Assembly (NCBI GenBank): GCA_964497635.1 | Contig: CAZCDB010000007.1 | Coordinates: forward strand, 1-35,766 | Direction of reading: 5' to 3' | Length of the DNA: 35,766 nt | DNA from: CAMDWQ01 sp964497635 | GTDB lineage: Bacteria; Omnitrophota; Gorgyraeia; 2-02-FULL-51-18 | Shown: positions 16,353 through 23,662 of the stretch, one piece after another | Position numbering within the stretch: the stretch's first letter is position 1 | Layout of the letters: each line of letters starts with the position of its first letter | Made by a program: the position numbers and the translations under genes | The notes under the pieces: model-generated | The model's input: only the letters and a program-made list of their open reading frames with translations | Told to the model about the DNA's origin: nothing | Database searches by the model: none

Positions 16353-17186
16353 ATGGCGAAATCTCGCATCGTTCGTTTGGGCAAAATTTCAATCGGCCAA
16401 GGTCAGCCGCTGGTGGTGATGGCGGGCCCTTGTGTGGTTGAAAATGAAAAAAGCGCTCTGCGTCATGCCGTCGCGATTCAGAAAATTACCCGTCGCTTAA
16501 AAATCCCCCTGATTTATAAGTCCAGTTACGATAAAGCCAATCGCAGCTCCATGAGTTCTTTTCGTGGTCTTGGGATGGCCGAGGGACTTGCGATTTTAAG
16601 AAAAGTAAAAGAAGAGACAGGGCTTCCCATTCTGACGGATGTTCATACTCCTGAGGAAGCGCGCGAAGCTTCGCATGTGGCGGATGTCTTGCAGATCCCA
16701 GCTTTTCTTTGCCGTCAGACCGACTTGCTTTTGGCTGCGGGCCAAACAGGAAAGCTTGTTAACGTCAAAAAGGGCCAGTTTTTGGCTCCCTGGGAAATGG
16801 GAAATGTTGCGGAAAAAATAGCCTCCACCGGCAACCAAAATATTTTGCTCGTGGAGCGGGGCACCTTTTTTGGCTATAACACCCTGGTCAATGATTTTCG
16901 TGGGATTCCTTTGATGAAAGAGTTTGGTTATCCTGTGATTTTTGATGCGACGCACTCAGTGCAGCAGCCCGGTGGCCGCGGGAAAACTTCCGGAGGGGAC
17001 CGGCGTTTTGTCCCGGTGTTGGCACAAGCCGGTGTCGTGGCGGGGGCGGATGGAGTTTTTATGGAAGTACACGAAGATCCGGACCATGCACCCAGCGACG
17101 GACCGAACATGGTACGCCTCAAAGATCTTGAGAGTCTTCTCAGGCGCCTGATCGATTTAAAAGAGGTTGTCCGGCATGAGCTCTAA
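16353..17186 (+). CDS. kdsA: Kdo-8-phosphate synthase (metal-dependent type)
   Basis: KdsA condenses arabinose 5-phosphate with phosphoenolpyruvate to form Kdo 8-phosphate. The 277 aa protein carries the DAHP/KDO8P synthase TIM barrel: AGPCVVEN near 24-31, YKSSYDKANRSS, LTDVH, KKGQFLAPWEM, FDATHSVQQPGG and MEVHEDPDHAPSDGPN. Cys27 in AGPC corresponds to the metal-binding cysteine of the metal-dependent class (as in Aquifex), where the E. coli enzyme has Asn, so a divalent metal is probably needed. It starts 7 bases after pyrG and overlaps kdsD. Confidence 0.95.
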   Translation: MAKSRIVRLGKISIGQGQPLVVMAGPCVVENEKSALRHAVAIQKITRRLKIPLIYKSSYDKANRSSMSSFRGLGMAEGLAILRKVKEETGLPILTDVHTPEEAREASHVADVLQIPAFLCRQTDLLLAAGQTGKLVNVKKGQFLAPWEMGNVAEKIASTGNQNILLVERGTFFGYNTLVNDFRGIPLMKEFGYPVIFDATHSVQQPGGRGKTSGGDRRFVPVLAQAGVVAGADGVFMEVHEDPDHAPSDGPNMVRLKDLESLLRRLIDLKEVVRHEL

Positions 17187-18159
17187 ACTTAAAAGCAAAA
17201 GCGCGGTCAAGATCGCCCAAGAGGTGATTCGCATCGAAGCGGGGGCATTGACAGCGCTTTTACCCAAAATCAGTCGCTCTTTTGAAAAAGCGATTGAATT
17301 AATCCTAAAGTCCAAAGGCCGTGTGGTGTTGACGGGCATGGGCAAGCCCGGATTTATCGCCCAGAAGATCTCAGCCACCTTGTCTTCCACGGGAACCGCC
17401 TCTTTATTTTTACATCCAGCCGAGGCGCTTCATGGAGATCTGGGGCGAGTTCTGAAGGAAGACGTGGTGGTCGCGCTCTCCAACAGCGGGCAGACTGAAG
17501 AAATTGTGAAGCTTTTGCCGGTCATCCGTAAAATCGGAGCCGGCCTGATTGCCATGACCGGCAACCCCCAGTCCCTTTTGGCAAAACACAGCGATGTGGT
17601 TTTGGATGTGAGCGTTAAAAAAGAAGCTTGCACGATGAACTTGGCGCCGACGGCCTCAACGACGGCGATGCTGGCGATGGGAGACGCGCTGGCGGTGGCG
17701 CTTCTTGAGAAAAAAGGATTTAAAGCCGAAAATTTTGCTCTGTACCATCCAGGCGGAGGTTTGGGGAAAAAACTTCTTCTAAAGGTTTCAGATATCATGC
17801 GCGTTGGCAAGGGCAATCCTCGGGTGCGGGAAGAAGAGCTCATCAAGGATGTTTTAAGAAAAATTACTTTGGCGCGCGCCGGCTCCGCGGCGGTGGTGGA
17901 TGCCAAAGGCCGCCTCCAAGGAATTTTTACCGATGGGGATCTCAGACGACACCTGGATCGAGGGCTGGATATTTTGAACTGGAAAGTTTCAAAAGCGATG
18001 ACGCCTACGCCCATCGCTATTGGAGAGGACCATTTGGCGGCCGAAGCTTTGGCGATTTTGCGCTCTAAAAAAATTGATGAGGTTCCTGTGGTGGATCGCA
18101 AGGGTTGCCCGGTAGGTCTCTTGGATGTGCAGGACATTTTGCGCGCGGGATTGGTATGA
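17176..18159 (+). CDS. kdsD: Arabinose-5-phosphate isomerase
   Basis: KdsD interconverts ribulose 5-phosphate and arabinose 5-phosphate, the first step toward Kdo. The 327 aa length equals the KdsD/GutQ/KpsF family. An SIS domain covers about 40-190 (GMGKPGFIAQKIS, TGTASLFLHPAEALHGDLG, SNSGQTEE) and two CBS domains follow at about 205-262 and 270-327. The ATG at 17176 overlaps the kdsA stop and follows AAGAGG (17161-17166) by 9 bases; a TTG at 17167 is rejected. Its stop overlaps the kdsC start (ATGA). Position among kds genes supports the Kdo role rather than capsule or gut metabolism. Confidence 0.95.
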   Translation: MSSKLKSKSAVKIAQEVIRIEAGALTALLPKISRSFEKAIELILKSKGRVVLTGMGKPGFIAQKISATLSSTGTASLFLHPAEALHGDLGRVLKEDVVVALSNSGQTEEIVKLLPVIRKIGAGLIAMTGNPQSLLAKHSDVVLDVSVKKEACTMNLAPTASTTAMLAMGDALAVALLEKKGFKAENFALYHPGGGLGKKLLLKVSDIMRVGKGNPRVREEELIKDVLRKITLARAGSAAVVDAKGRLQGIFTDGDLRRHLDRGLDILNWKVSKAMTPTPIAIGEDHLAAEALAILRSKKIDEVPVVDRKGCPVGLLDVQDILRAGLV

Positions 18160-18701
18160 GTGGATCTTTAGCTCTAGCCGCCAATCTAAAGGAGCGGCTT
18201 TCAAAGATCAAAATTTTTTTGGTCGACAATGACGGGGTGTTGACCGATGGGCGCATTGTGTACGGAGACTACGGGGATGAGCTTAAGTTTTTTGACGTTC
18301 AGGATGGTTTTGGGTTTTCGCTTCTGCGCCGCGCAGGAATCCCTGTTATCATCATCAGCGGGAAGAAATCGCGCATCAATGATCGTCGCGCCAAAGAGCT
18401 GGAAGTGACACAAATTTTTCAGAAAGCGATCAACAAGCTGGAAGTGTACGAAAAAATTTTAAAAAAATATAAAATTTCCCCGGAAGAGACGCTCTATATC
18501 GGAGATGATTTGATTGATTTGCCGGTCTTGCGCCGCGCGGGTTTTGCGGCGGCGGTGGCCAACGCCGTTTCAGAGGTGAAGGAAATCGCTCATTATGTGA
18601 CGGAGCGCGCAGGGGGAAGAGGGGCTGTTCGCGAAGTGATCGATCTTCTTTTGAAGTCCCAGGGCCGCTGGGATGAAGTTACCGCCAGGTACGCACGATG
18701 A
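18156..18701 (+). CDS. kdsC: Kdo-8-phosphate phosphatase
   Basis: A 181 aa HAD-family phosphatase of the C0 type (no cap domain) that hydrolyses Kdo 8-phosphate to Kdo. Motif I is VDNDGVLTDG with Asp24 as nucleophile and Asp26; motif II is the Ser in IIISGKKS (Ser68); motif IV is GDDLIDLPVL (116-125). The C-terminal GGRGAVREV tail is typical of KdsC. The ATG at 18156 forms an ATGA overlap with the kdsD stop, and another ATGA overlap joins it to the next gene. It completes the Kdo pathway within this operon. Confidence 0.93.
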   Translation: MSGSLALAANLKERLSKIKIFLVDNDGVLTDGRIVYGDYGDELKFFDVQDGFGFSLLRRAGIPVIIISGKKSRINDRRAKELEVTQIFQKAINKLEVYEKILKKYKISPEETLYIGDDLIDLPVLRRAGFAAAVANAVSEVKEIAHYVTERAGGRGAVREVIDLLLKSQGRWDEVTARYAR

Positions 18702-19483
18702 ACAGTGCTATTTTTAGAAGAAACTTTCCTTTTTATCTTTTCATTTTGATCTTGGTTGGGGCTTTTATCTTTTTCTTTGTTCAGGCTCAAGGTCAAAAAA
18801 ATGTCCGCCGGAAGGCCATTTCTTCCATTCCTTCCGATAGTCGTGACCAGAAGCTTCAGCAATTTAATCTGACGGGTTTTGACGACAAGGGGGAGAAGTT
18901 TTGGAATCTCCAGGGACAGTCCGCTAAAATTGATCCCGGTCAGACGGTGTATCTGGACGAAAACGTCACGCTTCGCCTTCGAGACAACACGGTGATTCGC
19001 ACGGATCATGTGCAGTGGTCTCAGGATGGGGGCACGATGCGTACCAATTCTCATGTGTTTGTGGACCATGAAGCGCTTAAAGTCACCGGTGTGGGCGCTG
19101 TCGGTCGTCCCGCGGATAGTTTTATTCAGCTCAATAAAAATATTGTGATGACTTCCAAAGAAGGTTCTGTTTTGACTTGTGACGGGCCCATGAAAATATT
19201 TTATGACCAGGATAAAATGATTTTCTTTCGCAAAGTAAGAGCGGTGGACCAACGCGCCACGTTGACGGCTCGCCGCATGGATGTCTCTTTTGAGCCGACT
19301 GAGAAAAAAGTGAAGCAGATCATCGCGATGGGAGACGTGACCATTCAGCGTGGGACGGATACGACGCATTCCCAGCGGGCCATTTATACGGTGGCGACGG
19401 GGTCGATACGCTTGGAGGGAAATCCTGACATCACGGTCCATGAAGGGGGAGCCGCCTTGAAAGAATTAGGTTTAAAGAAATAA
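18698..19483 (+). CDS. lptC: LPS export protein LptC with an appended LptA/OstA-like domain
   Basis: A 261 aa bitopic membrane protein: one N-terminal transmembrane helix at about 10-29, then a periplasmic region. About 45-145 fits LptC (NLTGFDDKGEKFWNLQGQSA, then repeated beta strands such as DENVTLRLRDN). About 150-255 resembles the LptA/OstA jellyroll (ATLTARRMDVSFEP, QIIAMGDVTIQRG, GSIRLEGNPDITV). E. coli LptC is only about 190 aa and LptA is separate, so this looks like a joined LptC-LptA bridge that receives LPS from the LptB-driven complex. No separate lptA is seen between it and lptB. The start is an ATGA overlap with kdsC. Confidence 0.85.
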   Translation: MNSAIFRRNFPFYLFILILVGAFIFFFVQAQGQKNVRRKAISSIPSDSRDQKLQQFNLTGFDDKGEKFWNLQGQSAKIDPGQTVYLDENVTLRLRDNTVIRTDHVQWSQDGGTMRTNSHVFVDHEALKVTGVGAVGRPADSFIQLNKNIVMTSKEGSVLTCDGPMKIFYDQDKMIFFRKVRAVDQRATLTARRMDVSFEPTEKKVKQIIAMGDVTIQRGTDTTHSQRAIYTVATGSIRLEGNPDITVHEGGAALKELGLKK

Positions 19484-20205
19484 TGGCGCTCTTAGAGACC
19501 CAAGCCCTCAAAAAATCTTACAACGGACGCCCTGTCGTCAATGGCGTAGAAATTACCATCAACCCGGGCGAGATTGTCGGGCTATTGGGACCCAACGGAG
19601 CTGGGAAAACCACTACTTTTTATATGGTGACTGGTGTGGTGCGTCCGGATAGTGGCCGGATTTTATTTGACCATCGGGAAGTGACCCATTACCCGATGCA
19701 TAAGCGCGCTCAGCTGGGGATTGGATACCTTTCTCAGGAGCCTTCTATTTTTCGTAAATTGACGGTTGAAGAAAATATCATGGCCATTTTAGAAACCCTG
19801 GACTTACCGCAAGGTGAAAGAAAAAAGAGATTGGAAGAGCTCTTAAGCGAGCTGGGGATTAAGCATTTGCGTAAGTCTCGCTCCTTTACTCTATCCGGTG
19901 GAGAAAGACGGCGGCTTGAGATCACGCGGGCTTTGGTGACGCATCCGCTGTGCATCCTTCTGGACGAGCCTTTTTCAGGAATTGATCCCATTGCCGTATC
20001 GGATTGCCAGCACTTGATTCAGGAATTAAAGAAGAAAGGTCTGGGGATCCTTTTAACGGATCATAATGTTCGTGAGACTCTAGCGATTACAGACCGCGCC
20101 TACATCATGTATGAAGGGCGTATTTTGATTTCGGGGACCCGTGAGGAGCTTTTGGCCAGCAAAGAAGCCAGGAAAATTTACTTGGGTGAGAAGTTTACGA
20201 TGTGA
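19483..20205 (+). CDS. lptB: LPS export ABC transporter ATP-binding protein
   Basis: The cytoplasmic ATPase of the LptB2FG complex, which extracts LPS from the inner membrane. The 240 aa protein has Walker A GPNGAGKT (36-43), the Q-loop near 84, the signature LSGGE (136-140), Walker B CILLDEP (Asp160, Glu161) and the switch His193 in TDHNVRET. LptB-specific features are the FYMVTGVVRPDSG stretch and the end TDRAYIMYEGRIL. The ATG shares a base with the lptC stop (TAATG). In many proteobacteria rpoN separates lptB from hpf; here it is missing. Confidence 0.96.
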   Translation: MALLETQALKKSYNGRPVVNGVEITINPGEIVGLLGPNGAGKTTTFYMVTGVVRPDSGRILFDHREVTHYPMHKRAQLGIGYLSQEPSIFRKLTVEENIMAILETLDLPQGERKKRLEELLSELGIKHLRKSRSFTLSGGERRRLEITRALVTHPLCILLDEPFSGIDPIAVSDCQHLIQELKKKGLGILLTDHNVRETLAITDRAYIMYEGRILISGTREELLASKEARKIYLGEKFTM

Positions 20206-20222
20206 ACAAAGTATGGTAAGAT
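20194..20222 (+). promoter_or_regulatory. Possible promoter for hpf and downstream genes
   Basis: TTTACG (20194-20199, four of six -35 matches), a 17-base spacer, and TAAGAT (20217-20222) with TG at 20214-20215 as an extended -10. The -35 lies in the last codons of lptB. It would supply hpf after a short leader of about 28 bases containing AAGGAG. No convincing terminator separates lptB from hpf, so read-through is also likely. Confidence 0.45.
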
Positions 20223-20256
20223 TCGTACTTTTGGTCCAAAAAAGGAGTTAAAGCGT

Positions 20257-20598
20257 ATGAAAATAGACATCAGTGGTCGGCACTTTCAGGTGATGGCACC
20301 TTTGAAGAAGTATGTGCAGGACAAGATCAAAAAACTTGAGAAATATGCATTAAAGCTGGAGTCTGTGCATGTGGTGTTGGAGGTTCAGAAGATCCGCTAT
20401 ATCTCCGAAATCACTTTGCTGGCCAAGAACTTGCGCTTGACTGCCAAAAACGAATCCACGGATATGTACGCGGCTTTTGATGAGAGTTTTGAGAATATCC
20501 AGCTTCAGATGCGTCGTCAGCACGATAAGGTGAAGGACCATAAGGGCCGCCGTTACGGGTTGAAGAAAAGCAAAGAGGCCGTTGAAGTCGAAGATTAA
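20257..20598 (+). CDS. hpf: Ribosome hibernation promoting factor, short form
   Basis: A 113 aa HPF/RaiA/YfiA-family protein that binds the 30S subunit decoding centre in stationary phase. The sequence begins MKIDISGRHFQVMAPLKKYV and has the family's conserved K-rich surface and the DMYAAFDESFENIQLQMRRQ helix. The C-terminal dimerisation domain found in long HPF is absent, with only a short charged tail. AAGGAG lies 9-10 bases upstream of the ATG. It overlaps nothing and is followed after 37 bases by tig. Confidence 0.92.
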   Translation: MKIDISGRHFQVMAPLKKYVQDKIKKLEKYALKLESVHVVLEVQKIRYISEITLLAKNLRLTAKNESTDMYAAFDESFENIQLQMRRQHDKVKDHKGRRYGLKKSKEAVEVED

Positions 20599-20635
20599 TC
20601 CATTTCATTTTAGTTTGAGCCAGAAAGAGATTGTC

Positions 20636-21895
20636 ATGAAAACAAGTCTGAAAAAGATCAAGGATTGCCGGGTTAAGCTCCATGTGGAGATTGAGGCCGA
20701 GCGAGTAGAAAATCGTTTTCAAGAAGTGCTGAAGGATTTCCAGAGAGCGGCCCAGCTTCCCGGTTTTCGCCAGGGAAAAGCGCCTTTGGAAATGGTGGAG
20801 CGTCGCTACGCCAAGGAAGCCCAAGAAGAGGTTTTAAAGTCATTGATCCCGGAGGTCTATCATCAAGCGGTGCAAGCTGAGAAGTTAAGCCCGGTCGCTT
20901 TGCCGAGCATTTCGGATATCCAGTGCGAGCGGGGCAAGAAGCTAACCTTTACCGCCGAGGTGGAGAAAGCACCTGAACCCTCAATCAAAAACTATAAGGG
21001 AATCAAGCTTACACGCGAGTCCGCGGAGGTGAGCGCCCAGGAACTTGAGAAGGGAATGCAGTCTTTGGTGGAATCACGTGCGGAGCTGGTTCCTTTGTCT
21101 GTCACGCGCCCCGTGCAAAAAGGCGACTTTATTGTGGCGGATGTGGAAATTTGGCAAGAAAATGGATACAAACCTGGGAAGCAGGGGGTTTTGCTTTTTG
21201 TGGAGCCGGGTGAGATGGATGATTTTTTTGAAAAAATAATCGGGGCTGTCGAAAACGAGGCGCGAGAGATCAGTCATAAGCCAACCTCCGAAGAAAAGGC
21301 TCAAGGCGTTGCCGGTAAACCTCATTACAAGGTTTGGGTCCGTTCGATCAAAGAAAAGAAACTACCTGTTTTGGATGAGGATTTTGCAAAAACTTTTTCA
21401 ATGGAGTCGCTTGAGGCGCTCAAAGAAGCGGTCCGAAAAGATTTAGCTGCGCACAAACATTCGCAGTCCATGGAAAAGATGAAGACTCAGCTTTTTGAAA
21501 AGCTTTTGGATCAAAACACGTTTGTGGTTCCTGAAGGCATGGTTGAGAAACAGAAAGAGCGCTTGTTGGACCAAGCTCAGCGTCAATACCAGAAAATGGG
21601 GATTCCAGAGGCTCGGTTTTTGGCGGAGAAATCTTCGATGGACGCGGAGCTTTCCAAGAGGGCGGAGGAGCAGGTTCGCCTCTATTTCACTCTTCGAAAA
21701 ATCGCTGAAAATGAAAATATTGAGTTGGATGAGCTGGAGATTGATCGTCGTCTAGAAGCTTTGGCGGCGGAGTCCAAGCGTCCGATGGAAGAAGTTCGGC
21801 GTGTGTTTGAAGAGGATTTGCGGGAAAGCATGATCGAGTCAAAGACCGTGGATTTTTTGGTGGCCAACGCGAAGTTTGACGAGAAGGACAAATAG
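20636..21895 (+). CDS. tig: Trigger factor (ribosome-associated chaperone)
   Basis: A 419 aa trigger factor. The N-terminal ribosome-binding domain carries the signature GFRQGKAP near 43-50; a diverged FKBP-like peptidyl-prolyl isomerase domain lies at about 150-245, and the C-terminal helical chaperone cradle fills the rest, ending VDFLVANAKFDEKDK. The ATG at 20636 is the first with a family-like N-terminus (KTSLKKIKDCRVKL); a frame extension back to 20582 overlaps hpf and looks unlike the family. The Shine-Dalgarno is weak (AAGAGA). tig followed by clpP is the common order, but no clpX follows. Confidence 0.92.
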   Translation: MKTSLKKIKDCRVKLHVEIEAERVENRFQEVLKDFQRAAQLPGFRQGKAPLEMVERRYAKEAQEEVLKSLIPEVYHQAVQAEKLSPVALPSISDIQCERGKKLTFTAEVEKAPEPSIKNYKGIKLTRESAEVSAQELEKGMQSLVESRAELVPLSVTRPVQKGDFIVADVEIWQENGYKPGKQGVLLFVEPGEMDDFFEKIIGAVENEAREISHKPTSEEKAQGVAGKPHYKVWVRSIKEKKLPVLDEDFAKTFSMESLEALKEAVRKDLAAHKHSQSMEKMKTQLFEKLLDQNTFVVPEGMVEKQKERLLDQAQRQYQKMGIPEARFLAEKSSMDAELSKRAEEQVRLYFTLRKIAENENIELDELEIDRRLEALAAESKRPMEEVRRVFEEDLRESMIESKTVDFLVANAKFDEKDK

Positions 21896-21903
21896 GAGAT
21901 CTT

Positions 21904-22503
21904 ATGAGCATCTTGGTTCCGATGGTAATTGAGACGACGGGTCGTGGTGAACGCGCTTACGATATTTATTCAAGGCTCTTGAAGGATCGCGTGGTTTTTA
22001 TTGGCACCCCGATTGATGACAACGTGGCCAATTTGATTGTGGCGCAGCTGCTGTTTTTGCAGATGGAAGATCCCGAAAAAGAGATCCATGTCTACATCAA
22101 CTCTCCCGGAGGATCCGTCACGGCGGGTCTTGCCATTTATGATACGATCCAATTTTTAAAATGTGATGTCTCTACTTACTGCTTGGGTCAGTGCGCGAGC
22201 ATGGGGGCTGTTCTTTTGGCGGCCGGTGCCAAGGGCAAGCGTTATTCACTTCCCAATTCTCGTGTGATGATCCACCAACCTTGGGGTGGTGCTCAAGGAA
22301 CGGCCTCGGATATCAGTATCCAAGCCAAAGAAATTTTGGGGCTGAAAGCGCGTCTAAATAAAATCTTAGCTCACCATTGCAATCAAGATGTCGCCAAGAT
22401 TGAAAAAGATACAGAGCGTGATTTTTTTATGTCCGCCGATGAAGCCAAGGCCTACGGCCTGGTGGATGAGGTGGTTGTCAATATTCGCAACATTAAGAAA
22501 TAA
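21904..22503 (+). CDS. clpP: ATP-dependent Clp protease proteolytic subunit
   Basis: A 199 aa ClpP serine peptidase subunit that forms the tetradecameric chamber and works with a Clp ATPase. The catalytic triad is visible: Ser99 in GQCASMGA, His124 in MIHQPWGG and Asp173 in ERDFFM. The N-terminus (VPMVIETTGRGERAYDIYSRLL) matches the processed region of other ClpPs. AGGAGA precedes the ATG by about 5 bases. The residue before Ala-Ser in the active-site loop is Cys97 instead of the common Ala. clpX, usually next, is not in this window. Confidence 0.96.
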   Translation: MSILVPMVIETTGRGERAYDIYSRLLKDRVVFIGTPIDDNVANLIVAQLLFLQMEDPEKEIHVYINSPGGSVTAGLAIYDTIQFLKCDVSTYCLGQCASMGAVLLAAGAKGKRYSLPNSRVMIHQPWGGAQGTASDISIQAKEILGLKARLNKILAHHCNQDVAKIEKDTERDFFMSADEAKAYGLVDEVVVNIRNIKK

Positions 22504-22528
22504 AAAACTAAAATATAGAGAGGGTTTT

Positions 22529-23638
22529 ATGAAGGAAGCTTTGCTTTTGACGCCGGGACCCACCAATGTCCCTAAGCGCATTCTGGAAAAGACTGCTTTG
22601 CCGATGATTCACCATCGTACCAAGGAGTTTCAAGCCATCTTGGAGCGAGTGAACACCAACCTGCAAAAGGTTTTTTTGACCCAGAACCCGGTGATGACTT
22701 TCGCCGCTTCAGGGACTGGCGCTATGGAAGCCTCCATCACCAATCTTTTATCTCCCGGGGATACCGTGATCTCTTATTCAGCGGGAAAGTGGGGTGAGCG
22801 CTATCGTGATATTGCACGCGCGTATGGGATGAATGTCAAAAGCTATGAGCTTCCTTACGGCACCGCAGTAGAACCAGTTCACCTGGAAGCGGCGCTGAAG
22901 GAAAACTCAAGCGCCAAAGCGGTGTTGATTACGCTTTGCGAGACATCCACAGCTGTGACGCATCCCGTGCAGAAGCTTGCGGCGCTCACACAGAAGTCGG
23001 GTGCTCTGCTTTTTGTGGATGCCATCAGCGGCCTTGCTTGCGATCCTTTGAAAATGGATGAGTGGGGAATCGACGTGGTTGTTTGCGGGAGTCAGAAGGG
23101 TTTTATGTTACCACCGGGGCTTTCTTTTGTTGCCGTGGGTGAGCGCGCTCAAAATGCAATCGCCACTTCCAAGACACCCAAATACTATTTTAATTTTGCC
23201 GAAACCATCAAGGCGCTCAAGAAAAACGACACACCCTTTACTTCAGCCGTCTCGTTGTATCGAGGCCTGGATGAAGCGCTGGTGATGCTCCTTGAAGAGG
23301 GGATTGAAAATGTGTGGAAACGTCATTCGGATGTGGCCGCTTGGACGCGTCAGAAAGTCTCGGCGCTGGGTCTTGAGCTTTTCTCAAAAGCCCCTTCCAA
23401 TGGTCTGACCGCCATTGTGATGCCCGCTGGTATTTCCTCCAAGGGTGTGATTGAGCATATGAGAGACAAGCATCAGGTAGTGATGGCCGATGGTCAAGGA
23501 GAGCTTCAAGGCAAGATCGTCCGCTTTGCTCACATGGGAGCCGCTTGCACCCTGAAGGATGCGAAGACTGGATATGATGCTTTTTGTGACGCTCTGTCTG
23601 TTGCAGGATACAAGCAATCTCAAGCGGTGAACGCCTAA
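22529..23638 (+). CDS. Class V aminotransferase (serine-pyruvate/alanine-glyoxylate type), probably phosphoserine aminotransferase
   Basis: A 369 aa PLP enzyme of aminotransferase class V. LTPGPTNVPKRIL at the N-terminus, FAASGTGAMEA for phosphate binding, FVDAISGLACD with the PLP-pyridine Asp, and CGSQKGFMLPPG with the PLP lysine Lys190. This subfamily covers alanine-glyoxylate and serine-pyruvate aminotransferases. Because serA follows after 24 bases, and no serC is seen, I infer it makes phosphoserine from 3-phosphohydroxypyruvate; the same pairing is known in Thermotoga. AGAGGG lies 5 bases before the ATG. A frame extension back into clpP is rejected. Confidence 0.88.
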   Translation: MKEALLLTPGPTNVPKRILEKTALPMIHHRTKEFQAILERVNTNLQKVFLTQNPVMTFAASGTGAMEASITNLLSPGDTVISYSAGKWGERYRDIARAYGMNVKSYELPYGTAVEPVHLEAALKENSSAKAVLITLCETSTAVTHPVQKLAALTQKSGALLFVDAISGLACDPLKMDEWGIDVVVCGSQKGFMLPPGLSFVAVGERAQNAIATSKTPKYYFNFAETIKALKKNDTPFTSAVSLYRGLDEALVMLLEEGIENVWKRHSDVAAWTRQKVSALGLELFSKAPSNGLTAIVMPAGISSKGVIEHMRDKHQVVMADGQGELQGKIVRFAHMGAACTLKDAKTGYDAFCDALSVAGYKQSQAVNA

Positions 23639-23662
23639 AATTTAAAATATAAAAGGGGTTTT

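Noticed and set aside
17430..18137. Antisense open frame of 235 codons opposite kdsD
   Set aside because: Ser/Arg-rich translation typical of a shadow frame; kdsD has all family motifs on the + strand.
18593..19441. Antisense open frame of 282 codons opposite kdsC/lptC
   Set aside because: It spans two well supported + strand genes and their overlap; its Arg/His-rich translation resembles no protein family I know.
20208..20231. Hairpin after lptB (AAAGTATG/CGTACTTT) as a terminator
   Set aside because: AT-rich stem with a wobble pair and no T-run after it; it also overlaps the promoter-like -10.
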